From Deltaproteobacteria bacterium (GTDB lineage Bacteria; Desulfobacterota; Syntrophia; Syntrophales; JAFGHS01), in NCBI GenBank assembly GCA_016928025.1, contig JAFGLN010000067.1, positions 1-46,885 on the forward strand: DNA of 46,885 nucleotides. Direction: 5' to 3'. A program made the position numbers and the translations under genes. The notes beneath the pieces are model-generated. The model made no database searches. It was not told the DNA's origin and saw only the letters and a list, made by a program, of their open reading frames with translations. Of this stretch, positions 16,944-25,002 are shown piece after piece; the first letter of the stretch is position 1, and every line of letters starts with the position of its first letter.

Positions 16944-16986
16944 GGAAGCAATGGCTAATTTTCACCGGTCTCAGGGAAGGAATAAC

Positions 16987-17017
16987 GGCCTGCCTTGCCG
17001 TTCGGGGAAGGCAGGCC
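16987..17017. terminator. Bidirectional hairpin terminator between convergent genes
   Basis: GGCCTGCCTT (16987-16996) pairs with AAGGCAGGCC (17008-17017) over an 11-nt loop. It lies between the stops of the FAD oxidoreductase (+) and the DUF2914 gene (-). The plus-strand flank is moderately T-rich (GGTTTCGTTT). Confidence 0.65.
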
Positions 17018-17028
17018 GGTGGTTTCGT

Positions 17029-17433
17029 TTATCGGACTTGAAATTCAATGTCTTTAACGGTGTTGCCTGCAGCATCGCGGATTTCCACTTTCCAGTCGCC
17101 GGTCAGGCCGTATAAATTTTTATCGGCCCTGGTTCGCCAGCGAAAGCCTGCTTTCAGCGGCAGGGAGGTTTTGAGAATTTCCGTTCCGTCGTGGATCCAG
17201 ACAAAAGTCACCGTCGTATCCGTGGTAACATTTCCGGCCTCCAGAAAGCAATACACCTTGGGCGTATCCGCCGGGAAGGTTGCTGCGACGCCGACAGGCT
17301 CCCGGTTTTCAATGCCGGTAGCCATGAGCAGTCGTTCTATCGTGAAACCGGGCTGATCCTGTGCCGATACCGGAAAAGCGATGCCGACCGCAATAATGGC
17401 CGTCACCCATGACAGTAAAAAAAGTTTTTTCAT
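17029..17433 (-). CDS. DUF2914 domain exported protein
   Basis: The 134-residue protein has a clear signal peptide (MKKLFLLSWVTAIIAVGIAF, cleaved after VSAQ or nearby), so it is periplasmic. The mature part matches the DUF2914 pattern: VYCFLEAG (about 60-67), FVWIHDG (about 77-83), LPLKAGFRWRTRADKNL (about 91-107), and TGDWKVEIRDAAG (about 111-123). It is a small all-beta domain, often found in delta- and gammaproteobacteria, with unknown function. AGGAGG precedes the ATG. It is divergent from the alcohol dehydrogenase gene and convergent with the FAD oxidoreductase. Confidence 0.85.
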   Translation of the reverse strand: MKKLFLLSWVTAIIAVGIAFPVSAQDQPGFTIERLLMATGIENREPVGVAATFPADTPKVYCFLEAGNVTTDTTVTFVWIHDGTEILKTSLPLKAGFRWRTRADKNLYGLTGDWKVEIRDAAGNTVKDIEFQVR

Positions 17434-17659
17434 CGGGCCCTCCTTGTTTCAGAAAAAGTTTGTTTACCAATGCACAAATGTCGTTTTCTTTTTTCTCGGA
17501 GATGTCGAGATAAGATACGGAACTGTTATGCTAATGTCAAGAAATCTCTATGGGAATCCTTTTTTGAATCGATGGCGCATTTCATGGCCTTGACAGCCCG
17601 GGGAATCTTTGAAATAGATTCAAATCGGGAAGTAAAATTTCTTTTCAGGAGGCTTTACA

Positions 17660-18670
17660 ATGAAAGCTGCGGTTATGCACGGCGCCAGGGACATCCGAAC
17701 GGAAACGGTTCCCGATCCGGTGCTTGAACCCCATGGCGTGATCATTAAAGTGAAGGTCTGCGGCATCTGTGGTTCGGACCTCCATGTCTACAAGCAGGAC
17801 GGGCAGGAGGGGACCATCTTCGGCCATGAATTCAGCGGGGATGTCATCGCGGTCGGATCTCAGGTGACGGGCATTTTACCGGGGATGCGGGTCACCGCCG
17901 TCGGTTTCAAACCCTGCGGGACGTGTTTCTGGTGCCGACAGGGCAAAGGGCATCGTTGCTCCGCCATGGCGATTCTGGGTTATCAGTTTCCCGGGGCCAT
18001 GGCCGAATACGTGCACATCCCTTTTGCCGTCTTGGGGCGGACGGTTTTTCCCCTGCCGGAAGCGTTGACCTATGAGGACGCGGCTTCGGTTGAGCCGCTG
18101 TCCATATCCTATTTTTCCGTCAACCGGGCCCAGCCCCGGGAAGAAGAATCCGTCGGCGTGATCGGCCTGGGCGTGATCGGCCTGTATGCCGTCCAGGTAC
18201 TCAAAGCCAGAGGCGTTTCGCAAATCGTCGCCAGTGGACGCCGGCCCTCCCGCCTTGAGGCGGCCGGGACATGCGGGGCCGACATCATCGTCGATGCCGC
18301 AAAAGATGATGCCGTCCGGGCTGCCATGGAAGCGACGGCCAATATGGGTGTCAACACGGTTATGGAATGTGCGGGTAACCAGACAACGTTCGATCAGTCG
18401 ATCGCCATGGCCCGCGGCGGCGGGAAAATCATGCTGGTCGGTGTTTATGAACAAGATCTCCGTTGGAATCCCCAGGGTGTGATTGCCAAAAATCTTACCC
18501 TGATCGGATGTCTGGGCGGTAATTTTCCCGCGTCGATCGAGCTTCTGAAAACCGGAAACGTGCAAGCAAAACCTCTGATTTCCCATTTCTTTTCGCTGGA
18601 TGAGGCCGCCGAGGCGTTTGAAACCCAGCTTGTACATCCCGATGCCATCAAGGTGATGATCAAACCTTAA
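17660..18670 (+). CDS. Zinc-dependent alcohol dehydrogenase (MDR superfamily)
   Basis: The 336-residue protein is a medium-chain dehydrogenase/reductase. Catalytic zinc ligands are Cys37 in CGICGSD, His56-Glu57 in GHE, and Glu145 in the SVEPLS segment, the sorbitol/threonine dehydrogenase pattern. A structural zinc is held by Cys86, 89, 92 and 100. The Rossmann cofactor loop GLGVIG lies at 169-174; Ser-Gly-Arg-Arg at the end of the second strand suggests a preference that could include NADP. AGGAGG precedes ATG. It probably oxidises a secondary alcohol or polyol, but the substrate cannot be fixed. Its stop codon overlaps that of a small minus-strand frame. Confidence 0.93.
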   Translation: MKAAVMHGARDIRTETVPDPVLEPHGVIIKVKVCGICGSDLHVYKQDGQEGTIFGHEFSGDVIAVGSQVTGILPGMRVTAVGFKPCGTCFWCRQGKGHRCSAMAILGYQFPGAMAEYVHIPFAVLGRTVFPLPEALTYEDAASVEPLSISYFSVNRAQPREEESVGVIGLGVIGLYAVQVLKARGVSQIVASGRRPSRLEAAGTCGADIIVDAAKDDAVRAAMEATANMGVNTVMECAGNQTTFDQSIAMARGGGKIMLVGVYEQDLRWNPQGVIAKNLTLIGCLGGNFPASIELLKTGNVQAKPLISHFFSLDEAAEAFETQLVHPDAIKVMIKP

Positions 18671-18942
18671 ACCGTTTCCGGAAAAATGAATCCGCTCCGG
18701 TCTTCCAGTTGATGTTTGCGAAAACCGCTTGATCCCGTTGCGGTAACAACGGCCTTTTCCACCGGCTGACCGAAGATCATATCGTCCCGGGGCCGAACGG
18801 TAAACGGTCCGCTTTGCGGAATGGGGTCATTTTTTATCCACAATATCCTCCCGTTGATTCGGTCATCTTCTTCATTAAAACACCATGAACAAGCTGGTAA
18901 ACATTTGTTTAAAGAAAAGTTTCCGTTGTGTCGAATAGACAT
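18667..18942 (-). pseudogene. Possible C-terminal remnant of an unrecognised gene
   Basis: The last 60 or so codons of this minus-strand frame (FTVRPRDDMIFGQPVEKAV, then VVTATGSSGFRKHQLEDRSG) use GC-rich third positions like neighbouring real genes and read as a beta-rich protein end. The upstream part is AT-rich and runs into the PEP-CTERM gene leader. There is no convincing start: the only ATG at 18942 has a poor binding site. I read it as a gene remnant but do not recognise the family. Its TAA overlaps the alcohol dehydrogenase TAA. Confidence 0.35.
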
Positions 18943-19024
18943 AAAGGCAACCCCGAATAAGGGGACGGTATTCAAACCCCTATCAATGACATAAAATCAT
19001 TTTTAATAAAGAAAAGGTGATCCG

Positions 19025-19711
19025 ATGAAAAAGATGATCATGTTGGGATTTTGTATGGCGATAATGTTTCTTTGGACCGCGCCGATCTTTGCCGTGCCGG
19101 CCCTGCAGCTCGATATCGGGGGCGGTTATTACAACACGACCGGCAACCCTCTTTATGATGACGAAACCATCATCGCCCCCGGAGACATTTTCACGCTGTA
19201 TGCCCTGATGAAAACATCCAAGAAAACGTCGTTACAGGACCTCTATTACATCAGCCTGGCCGTCTACCCCGGTATGCAAATGACGACGTTATCCCCGAAC
19301 TACGGCTCCATAACGTTCGACGGCCAGACGTTTAATGTTGCCCAGGACCTGGTTTACGGCAATCCGGGCCTTCCATCGCATGGCGTCTTTGATACCTACT
19401 ATGCGCTGTATCCGTTTCAATTTCAGTCCGCAAACCAGGTGGGTGTGTACAATACCCAGGATAATACCGGTCAATTCAGCCTCTTTACATCGGGCACCGG
19501 TTTGTATTACGCGGCATTCGACGTCAATACGACAAGCCTGAGCAACGATGTGTCGATCCATTTCGATCTTTTCAATGACGCAACCAATGCGCCCTTTTCC
19601 CATGACGCCCAGAGCGACCCGCCGGGCCAGGTCGCTGAACCGGCGGCCCTGGTCCTTCTCGGTCTTGGCATGATCGGTCTGGTGGGATTCAGAAAACGGC
19701 TGCAGTTTTAA
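19025..19711 (+). CDS. Choice-of-anchor N family exported protein with PEP-CTERM-like tail
   Basis: The 228-residue protein has a signal peptide (residues 1-23, MKKMIMLGFCMAIMFLW start, ending IFAVPA). The body resembles choice-of-anchor N proteins: PALQLDIGGGYYNTT, LPSHGVFDTYYALYPFQF, TGLYYAAFDVNTT and SIHFDLFNDATNAPFSHDAQ. The C terminus is a sorting signal with a hydrophobic helix and basic end, LVLLGLGMIGLVGFRKRLQF. The signature before the helix is AEPAA instead of the canonical PEP, so the anchor type is a variant. It should be exported and recognised by an exosortase encoded elsewhere. AGGTGA lies 6 nt before ATG. The family assignment is from memory of conserved strings. Confidence 0.8.
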   Translation: MKKMIMLGFCMAIMFLWTAPIFAVPALQLDIGGGYYNTTGNPLYDDETIIAPGDIFTLYALMKTSKKTSLQDLYYISLAVYPGMQMTTLSPNYGSITFDGQTFNVAQDLVYGNPGLPSHGVFDTYYALYPFQFQSANQVGVYNTQDNTGQFSLFTSGTGLYYAAFDVNTTSLSNDVSIHFDLFNDATNAPFSHDAQSDPPGQVAEPAALVLLGLGMIGLVGFRKRLQF

Positions 19712-19750
19712 AGCCATTCGATGTTTCGTCAGGGGGGTGGGTGCTTCAAG

Positions 19751-19796
19751 GGCCGTCTCTCAGGCCGGCCGCCGCTTGGATGGTGTAAATCACTTC
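19751..19796 (-). repeat. Isolated 46-bp copy of a dockerin-like C terminus
   Basis: These 46 bp match positions 21664-21709, the end of the DUF1566/dockerin gene, with only 2 differences. In the same reading direction they encode EVIYTIQAAAGLRDG. Similarity stops abruptly on the upstream side, so there is no complete domain. It appears to be a short segmental copy or the remnant of a deleted sibling gene. Confidence 0.8.
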
Positions 19797-20164
19797 AGAA
19801 TCGAAGATGTCCTGCGGGAGACTGACCGTTTACGACCAAACAGCGATCACAATTCTTGACGATGATGTCAATGCCTTGACTTTGGTGAAGTGTTTCGATG
19901 CTATGGACGGCCCTCCGTATGAAATATTCTGTTAAATATTTTGTGAGCGATGAATTTCAATATAGGTATCGGAATTCAAAACGATTACCGTTTGCGGCAG
20001 TTCACGGGTTATTATCAGACAACCTTCGTTTGTCAGTCCTTATAAGACGAGAGGCCATACAGGCTATACATACTCACTAATGGCATAACTCCTGCAAATG
20101 TTCTTGACTGTAATACGAACACACCAATGTTTTTATACTGAAATCAGAAATAGGAGGCCCAATT
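19797..20164. other. Intergenic region upstream of the FIST pair
   Basis: No convincing gene lies here. A 42-codon plus-strand frame at 19807-19935 (LTVYDQTAITILDDDVNA) looks slightly protein-like but has no binding site and no recognised family. A 60-codon frame at 19898-20080 is AT-rich and unlikely. The promoter for the 20165 gene must be in the last 100 bp; TTGACT at about 20104 lacks a well-spaced -10. Confidence 0.4.
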
Positions 20165-20365
20165 ATGGCAGGTCAAATCAAAAGGATGTTGGATGAAATC
20201 ATCAGACAGCGGGCAAAGGGCGATCATACGTTAACACAGACAACCAAAACAAAGTTGATTCTGAAGGGCTTTAATCCAGATAAATATACCGCCCTGTCGG
20301 AAGACAGTCCTGAGGTGATTAAAAAAATTAGGGCCGTGGCCGCTGAAATGGGCATTAGGATTTAA
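20165..20365 (+). CDS. Small conserved-looking protein upstream of FIST gene
   Basis: The 66-residue basic protein has an AGGAGG binding site and sits 52 bp before the FIST gene, so the two are probably co-transcribed. It is predicted helical: residues 1-18 (IKRMLDEIIRQRAKG) and 45-63 (PEVIKKIRAVAAEMGI) form two helices around a central segment, LILKGFNPDKYT. No signal peptide, membrane segment or metal motif is seen. I do not recognise a named family. The context suggests a small partner or regulator of the FIST sensor, but that is inference. Confidence 0.75.
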   Translation: MAGQIKRMLDEIIRQRAKGDHTLTQTTKTKLILKGFNPDKYTALSEDSPEVIKKIRAVAAEMGIRI

Positions 20366-20417
20366 ACCGCGGACCAAATAATTCCGAATGAAAAAACATT
20401 AATGAAGGAGATATCAG

Positions 20418-21530
20418 ATGAATATTAAAACCGCCTACTCGACAAATAAAGCGCCCAACGGCGTTGCCGCGGAAATTAAAGACCAACTGGAGATGAATGG
20501 TGTGAAAGCCATGCTCTTTTTTGCCTCGTCTCAATACGATGCGGATGCCGTAAGCGCGGCCATGCAATCTCAATATGGGGACATCCCCACCTTTGGATGC
20601 ACGACGGCCGGAGAGATCGTTTCGGGGAAAATGCTCGACAACTCGGTGGTGGGCATGGCCTTTAACGGCCGTATTATCGAAGATATGAAAATAGCGGTAC
20701 TCAAGAACATTTCTGAAAACGTTAAAGATGCCGTCGATGAGGCGTTCAAATCGTTTGAAGCCTATTACAACACAAAAATGGCGGACATGGACTTCCGAAA
20801 GTATGTCGGGATCATCCTGATTGACGGACTCGCCGGCGCGGAAGAGCAGATTATGGATCAAATCGGCGACAAATCCAACGTTATGTTTATCGGCGGGTCC
20901 GCCGGTGATGATGTTCAATTCGTCAAGACCCATGTATTTGCGGAGGGCAAGGCATACAGCAATGCGGCCGTGCTGGTTCTGATTAAGGCGGCAACGGCCT
21001 TTGATTTTATCAAGACCCAGAGTTTTCAGAACCTCAACAAAGTCCTGGTGGCCACGAAAGTCGATGCGGCAAAACGTGAAGTCCTGGCGTTTGACGGCCG
21101 TCCCGCCGTTGAGGCCTATGCCGATGCCGTCGGCACCTCCGTCGACGCGATCGATGAGTATTTCATGAGCAATCCCGTCGGGTTGATGACCGGAGACGAA
21201 CCGTATGTCCGCAGCCCCCAGCGGGTGGAAGGCAGCGGCATTGTCTTTTACTGCAATGTTCTGGAAGGCATGGAGCTGTCGCTTCTCCAGTCGGGTGATA
21301 TTGTCGGGGATACCCGCCGGGCCCTTGACGACAAATTGAAGACATTCGGTCCGGTGTCAGGCATTATCAACTTCCACTGCATCCTGAGAACGCTGGAATT
21401 GAAAAACAAAAGCCTGACGGCTGATTACGGTCTTGCCTTTAAAGACGTCCCGACCGTCGGATTCAGTACCTATGGTGAGGAGTTCCTCGGTCATATCAAC
21501 CAGACGTCAACGATGCTCGTCTTTAAATAG
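20418..21530 (+). CDS. FIST domain signal transduction protein
   Basis: The 370-residue protein matches a free-standing FIST_N plus FIST_C architecture. The N-terminal part has FGCTTAGEIVSG (about 59-70, the conserved GCTTAGE motif) and VMFIGGSAGDDVQF (about 154-167). The C-terminal part has SGIINFHCILRTLELKN (about 313-329) and VGFSTYGEEFLGHINQT (about 349-365), where family members carry F.C..R and GF.TYGE. FIST domains are thought to sense small ligands, perhaps amino acids, and feed into kinases or chemoreceptors. This one has no output domain of its own. Start: AAGGAGATATC precedes ATG. A strong terminator follows. Confidence 0.92.
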   Translation: MNIKTAYSTNKAPNGVAAEIKDQLEMNGVKAMLFFASSQYDADAVSAAMQSQYGDIPTFGCTTAGEIVSGKMLDNSVVGMAFNGRIIEDMKIAVLKNISENVKDAVDEAFKSFEAYYNTKMADMDFRKYVGIILIDGLAGAEEQIMDQIGDKSNVMFIGGSAGDDVQFVKTHVFAEGKAYSNAAVLVLIKAATAFDFIKTQSFQNLNKVLVATKVDAAKREVLAFDGRPAVEAYADAVGTSVDAIDEYFMSNPVGLMTGDEPYVRSPQRVEGSGIVFYCNVLEGMELSLLQSGDIVGDTRRALDDKLKTFGPVSGIINFHCILRTLELKNKSLTADYGLAFKDVPTVGFSTYGEEFLGHINQTSTMLVFK

Positions 21531-21560
21531 ACATCGGTGCAATCCATTGGCAATGTCTCC

Positions 21561-21595
21561 GCCGGGGACTCCCTCCGGAATCCCCGGCATTTTTC
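21561..21595 (+). terminator. Intrinsic terminator after the FIST gene
   Basis: GCCGGGGA (21561-21568) pairs with TCCCCGGC (21581-21588), with inner TCC/GGA pairing in the loop, and is followed by ATTTTTCC. It lies 31 bp after the FIST stop. It has a GC-rich stem and a U tract as expected. Confidence 0.8.
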
Positions 21596-21658
21596 CGATT
21601 AAAAACAGACCGGTCTTTTTTCATCAGGGGTCTGGTAAACATAAAAGCATCTTGTTTG

Positions 21659-24600
21659 TCAATGGCCGTCCCTCAGGCCGGCCGCCGCTTGGATGGTGTA
21701 AATCACCTCGGCGAGGCTGATTTTATGATCGCCATTCACATCGGCCAGTGAATCGGCGGCATCCAAATAACCCGTCACGATCCTGAGGCTGAAGACCGCG
21801 TCTTTCAGGTCGACGTTTCCGTCCCCGTTGATATCCCCTTTGATAACCGGGCAGCCGGTGGCATCAACAACCGTCCCGGCGGGTGTATCCGGGCACTGGT
21901 CGTCGACATCCGGAACCCCGTCGCCGTCCGCATCTTTTTGAGAATCCGCACAGCCGTTCTCGTCGACCAGGGAGCCCGCCGGTGTGTTTGGACATTGATC
22001 CCGGCGATCGGGGATGCCGTCATGGTCCGAATCGACAAACAATCCGGTCTTTCCGGCACGGACGGTGCGCACGTAATAACGACCGTTCTTAAATCCCTCA
22101 TCGACATTCACCCGGCTCCAGTCAAATTCAACGTACCAGGCCTGAGGTGACTCATAATGAATCTGGGGAAATGAGGTGGAGGACCAGTAATTGGACGCCT
22201 TCGTGTCTGGAAAAAACGAGGGATCGATAACGGGAGAATGGTCGTTTGATACGATAGAGGCTAATTCCTTAATCGTCGGCAGGCGCCAGTCGTCGTAATC
22301 GGCCCAAACAAGCGTTTCCGCATACTTTAAAGCCTCTTTCCAGGTATAAGAACCCGGTGCCGTCGCTTGTTGCCACATTAATCCCGTCTTCGTATCCGTA
22401 ACCGTCCCGTCGCCGTTGTCCGTAAATTTGCCGGTGGCATCCTCCAGCTTGGGGCCGCGAACAGCCATGACGGGGAGTACTCTGCCTGCATCTGTTACAT
22501 AATTGCCGTCGCCCCCGGAGTGAAGGTAAACAGTCATTGCACAGGCTGGGAAAGACGATGATGCCTTGCATTGGGTTGACGACCAATATTCACTGGATTG
22601 GATATTGGGGAAATATCGATCATCGATGGCATTGAGTATGCGCCCATAATGAAGGATGGATTGTAGCTCAACGCGGCTGGGCAGACGCCAGTCGGAAAAC
22701 CCGCCGAACTTTTCCGTGTTGAGGGCGGCGATAAAATCCTCCGTATCCGTTCCGTTGCCGCAGGTGCCAAGCTGTTCCCCGCCGGGACCTGTTTCACACC
22801 ACGTATAGGTTGCGTATTTGTTATGAATGCTGCCGTCGGTGGTCTTCAATTCCCAGATCAGCCCCGTGATGTTGTCCCGGGTCATGATCCAATCGGCGTC
22901 AGCGGTCCCGCCATAGGGCAGCACTTGGCCGTTCTCACCCAGTTTATCGTAGGCGGGCGTGTTGATCGCATAGCACCCGTCCTGTCCGTAACCCGCTTCT
23001 CCCGGCTGCGGGCAGGGCGATAGGGCCAGGCCCGCCTCATCAAAGCATGCGGTCTGTCCTGTGTCGGGCACGGGAAACATGGGACCGGTACAGACCAACC
23101 CTTCATCCACCCCGCCGTCCTGATCGTTGTCTCGGTTGTCGCACACTTCAGGCGCCCCGGGATAAATCGCGGGGTCAAAGTCGTCGAGGTCTATGTCACC
23201 CGGTTCGGAGACATAACCCGGCGGCAAGGTTCCTGACGTACAAAATTCTTCCGACCATCCGGCATAAAAACCGTCGGCGTCCCGATCGCCGTACCCCACG
23301 ACCGTCGTGTGGATCTGCGCATTGTTATCGTCGCAATCGACAGCGGCCACATAGCCGTCGCCGTCTTCATCGGGGCTGAACAGGAACGCCCCCGGCTGGA
23401 TCCCCCGTAATTCCTGGTTTGTCGTGACTCTTATGTCAACCGTTCCGGCGGCGGAGGCGCCGGTGGTGCAGACGATTTCCGTATCGGACCAGGATATGAC
23501 GGAAACGCTCGAACCGCCGAAGAGTATGGAGCCGCCGCCCTGGGAACCGCCGAATCCCGAACCGCTGATGGACACCTGCGTCCCGCCGTTGCAGTTGCCG
23601 ACGGCAGGTGTGACCGCCGAAATCACAGGGCTGCGCACGGCCCGATACCAGGCCCGACTACCTTTTGAATTGTAAATTTGTAGCCCGTTGTAAAAAGTGA
23701 TGATTAAGGCGTATCCACCGTATGCAGATGCGGTGTGGGTAGTGGAAGACCAGTAATAGTCGGATTCGGTGTCCGGAAAAACGGCTGCATCAATCGATGG
23801 ACCGGTGGTGCGATCGAAAGCGATGATGGACGCCAGCTCTTTGATGTTCGGCAGGCGCCAGTCAGCGTATCCGCCGACGGTCAGTTTTTCGGCATCAGCC
23901 AGGGCGTCCCACCAGTAAACCTTGCTGTCGGACGTATCCTGCTGCCACATGAGGCCGGTTAATTGGTCCGTTACGGTGCCGTCGCCGTTGACGACAAAAC
24001 GGGTTGGCGGCGGCGCCTGGCCACCTCGCACAGCCCGGATAGACAGGGGTTCGGATTTCTTTTGATAGGAAAAGTTACTGCTCCATTTAGCGGAATAATA
24101 ACTGCACCATGCGTAATCCGAGTATGACGCATGGGTATCCGATGACCAGTAGTATGAATATGAATGATCGTTGGGAAAATAATTCGGATCGCGGATGGCG
24201 GCGCTTGGTTGATAACGCGACAATGAATGTAGTTCCATCAGCGTCGGCAGCCGCCAATCGGAAAAACCGCCGTATTGAGAAGCATTCAGCTCTTCGATGA
24301 ACTTTTCGGTATTCGCTTCGTTGACACAGGCGCCTTCGTCCCCTCCGTTTGTCTGAGTGTCGGTGTTGCACCAGCTGAAGGTTTTGGACCGATCGTGAAG
24401 ACCGCCATCCGTCGTTTTGACCTCCCATACCAGTCCCGTGACATTGTCCAGGACAAGGGTCCATTCCGTTGCCGTATCCGGCAGGCGGTTGCCGTTTTCG
24501 TCCAGTTTTGTATAGGACGGGGGGTTAACAAGGTAGGTTGCATCCTGGCCGTAATAGTCCGCTCCCGCTTCCGGACAGGGATCAATGACATTTCCCTGGT

Positions 24601-24769
24601 AATCGAAACATTGAACCTGGCCGGTATCCGGCACAATAAATCCCTGGGCGGGGAAGGCCGGGCCGAGGAGGAAACAAAATCCAACCCCCAACATGATTCC
24701 TCGCCATAGAATATTTTTATTGAATGTATTGACAAACGTGAAGATTTTCAAAACAAACTCCTTTTTCAT
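21659..24769 (-). CDS. Large secreted DUF1566/TIG/TSP3/dockerin protein
   Basis: The 1036-residue exported protein has a long n-region signal sequence (hydrophobic run about 26-42). Two homologous halves follow, each starting with V-PDTGQ (about 46 and 566) and each holding paired DUF1566 (Lcl-type) domains marked by TGLVWEVKTTDG, FSDWRLPT, YYWSS and RAVR or its equivalents. Between them lie an IPT/TIG-like segment (ISGSGFGGSQGG), then DCDDNN and CDNRDNDQDGGVDEG metal-binding loops. After the second half come two thrombospondin type-3-like Ca2+ repeats (DSDHDGIPDRRDQCP and DADGDGVPDVDDQCP). The end is a dockerin-like pair of F-hands (DINGDGNVDLKDA and DVNGDHKISLAEV). It is probably a calcium-stabilised surface or extracellular protein. 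The ligand is unknown, and no cohesin is in the window. Confidence 0.88.
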   Translation of the reverse strand: MKKEFVLKIFTFVNTFNKNILWRGIMLGVGFCFLLGPAFPAQGFIVPDTGQVQCFDYQGNVIDPCPEAGADYYGQDATYLVNPPSYTKLDENGNRLPDTATEWTLVLDNVTGLVWEVKTTDGGLHDRSKTFSWCNTDTQTNGGDEGACVNEANTEKFIEELNASQYGGFSDWRLPTLMELHSLSRYQPSAAIRDPNYFPNDHSYSYYWSSDTHASYSDYAWCSYYSAKWSSNFSYQKKSEPLSIRAVRGGQAPPPTRFVVNGDGTVTDQLTGLMWQQDTSDSKVYWWDALADAEKLTVGGYADWRLPNIKELASIIAFDRTTGPSIDAAVFPDTESDYYWSSTTHTASAYGGYALIITFYNGLQIYNSKGSRAWYRAVRSPVISAVTPAVGNCNGGTQVSISGSGFGGSQGGGSILFGGSSVSVISWSDTEIVCTTGASAAGTVDIRVTTNQELRGIQPGAFLFSPDEDGDGYVAAVDCDDNNAQIHTTVVGYGDRDADGFYAGWSEEFCTSGTLPPGYVSEPGDIDLDDFDPAIYPGAPEVCDNRDNDQDGGVDEGLVCTGPMFPVPDTGQTACFDEAGLALSPCPQPGEAGYGQDGCYAINTPAYDKLGENGQVLPYGGTADADWIMTRDNITGLIWELKTTDGSIHNKYATYTWCETGPGGEQLGTCGNGTDTEDFIAALNTEKFGGFSDWRLPSRVELQSILHYGRILNAIDDRYFPNIQSSEYWSSTQCKASSSFPACAMTVYLHSGGDGNYVTDAGRVLPVMAVRGPKLEDATGKFTDNGDGTVTDTKTGLMWQQATAPGSYTWKEALKYAETLVWADYDDWRLPTIKELASIVSNDHSPVIDPSFFPDTKASNYWSSTSFPQIHYESPQAWYVEFDWSRVNVDEGFKNGRYYVRTVRAGKTGLFVDSDHDGIPDRRDQCPNTPAGSLVDENGCADSQKDADGDGVPDVDDQCPDTPAGTVVDATGCPVIKGDINGDGNVDLKDAVFSLRIVTGYLDAADSLADVNGDHKISLAEVIYTIQAAAGLRDGH

Positions 24770-24940
24770 AAGTCCGTTAAGAATACGCCAATCCTGTCAT
24801 TTACGGCAAAATGATCGGATCTTTCATCGTCGGATCAAACGGCGAAACCTTAAATCATATGTGATGGGAATGCAAGGCTCCTTGTTTGTTTGTCCAATGT
24901 CGAGGGGTGCCCCACAGGCATTTGGATCATCGGGTGATAA

Positions 24941-24982
24941 GAGAAAATAAAAAAGGCAGAGCTGATTAGACCCTGCCTTTCT
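24941..24982 (-). terminator. Intrinsic terminator of the PEP-CTERM gene
   Basis: AAAGGCAG (24952-24959) pairs with CTGCCTTT (24973-24980). Read on the minus strand, the hairpin is followed by TTTTTTATTTTC. It lies 21 bp past the PEP-CTERM stop and is a standard Rho-independent terminator. Confidence 0.85.
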
Positions 24983-25002
24983 GGCGAAGCATGTCGGAAA
25001 TA

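Noticed and set aside
17876-18637. 253-codon minus-strand frame
   Set aside because: Antisense to the alcohol dehydrogenase; an effect of GC-rich third positions.
18948-18982. GGGGACGG segment upstream of the choice-of-anchor gene as a sixth repeat copy
   Set aside because: Only the GGGGACGG part matches, and the following GTATTCAAACC diverges from GGTTCACATTTC, so I left it out of the repeat family.
19898-20080. 60-codon frame upstream of the FIST pair
   Set aside because: No binding site, AT-rich and no recognisable features.
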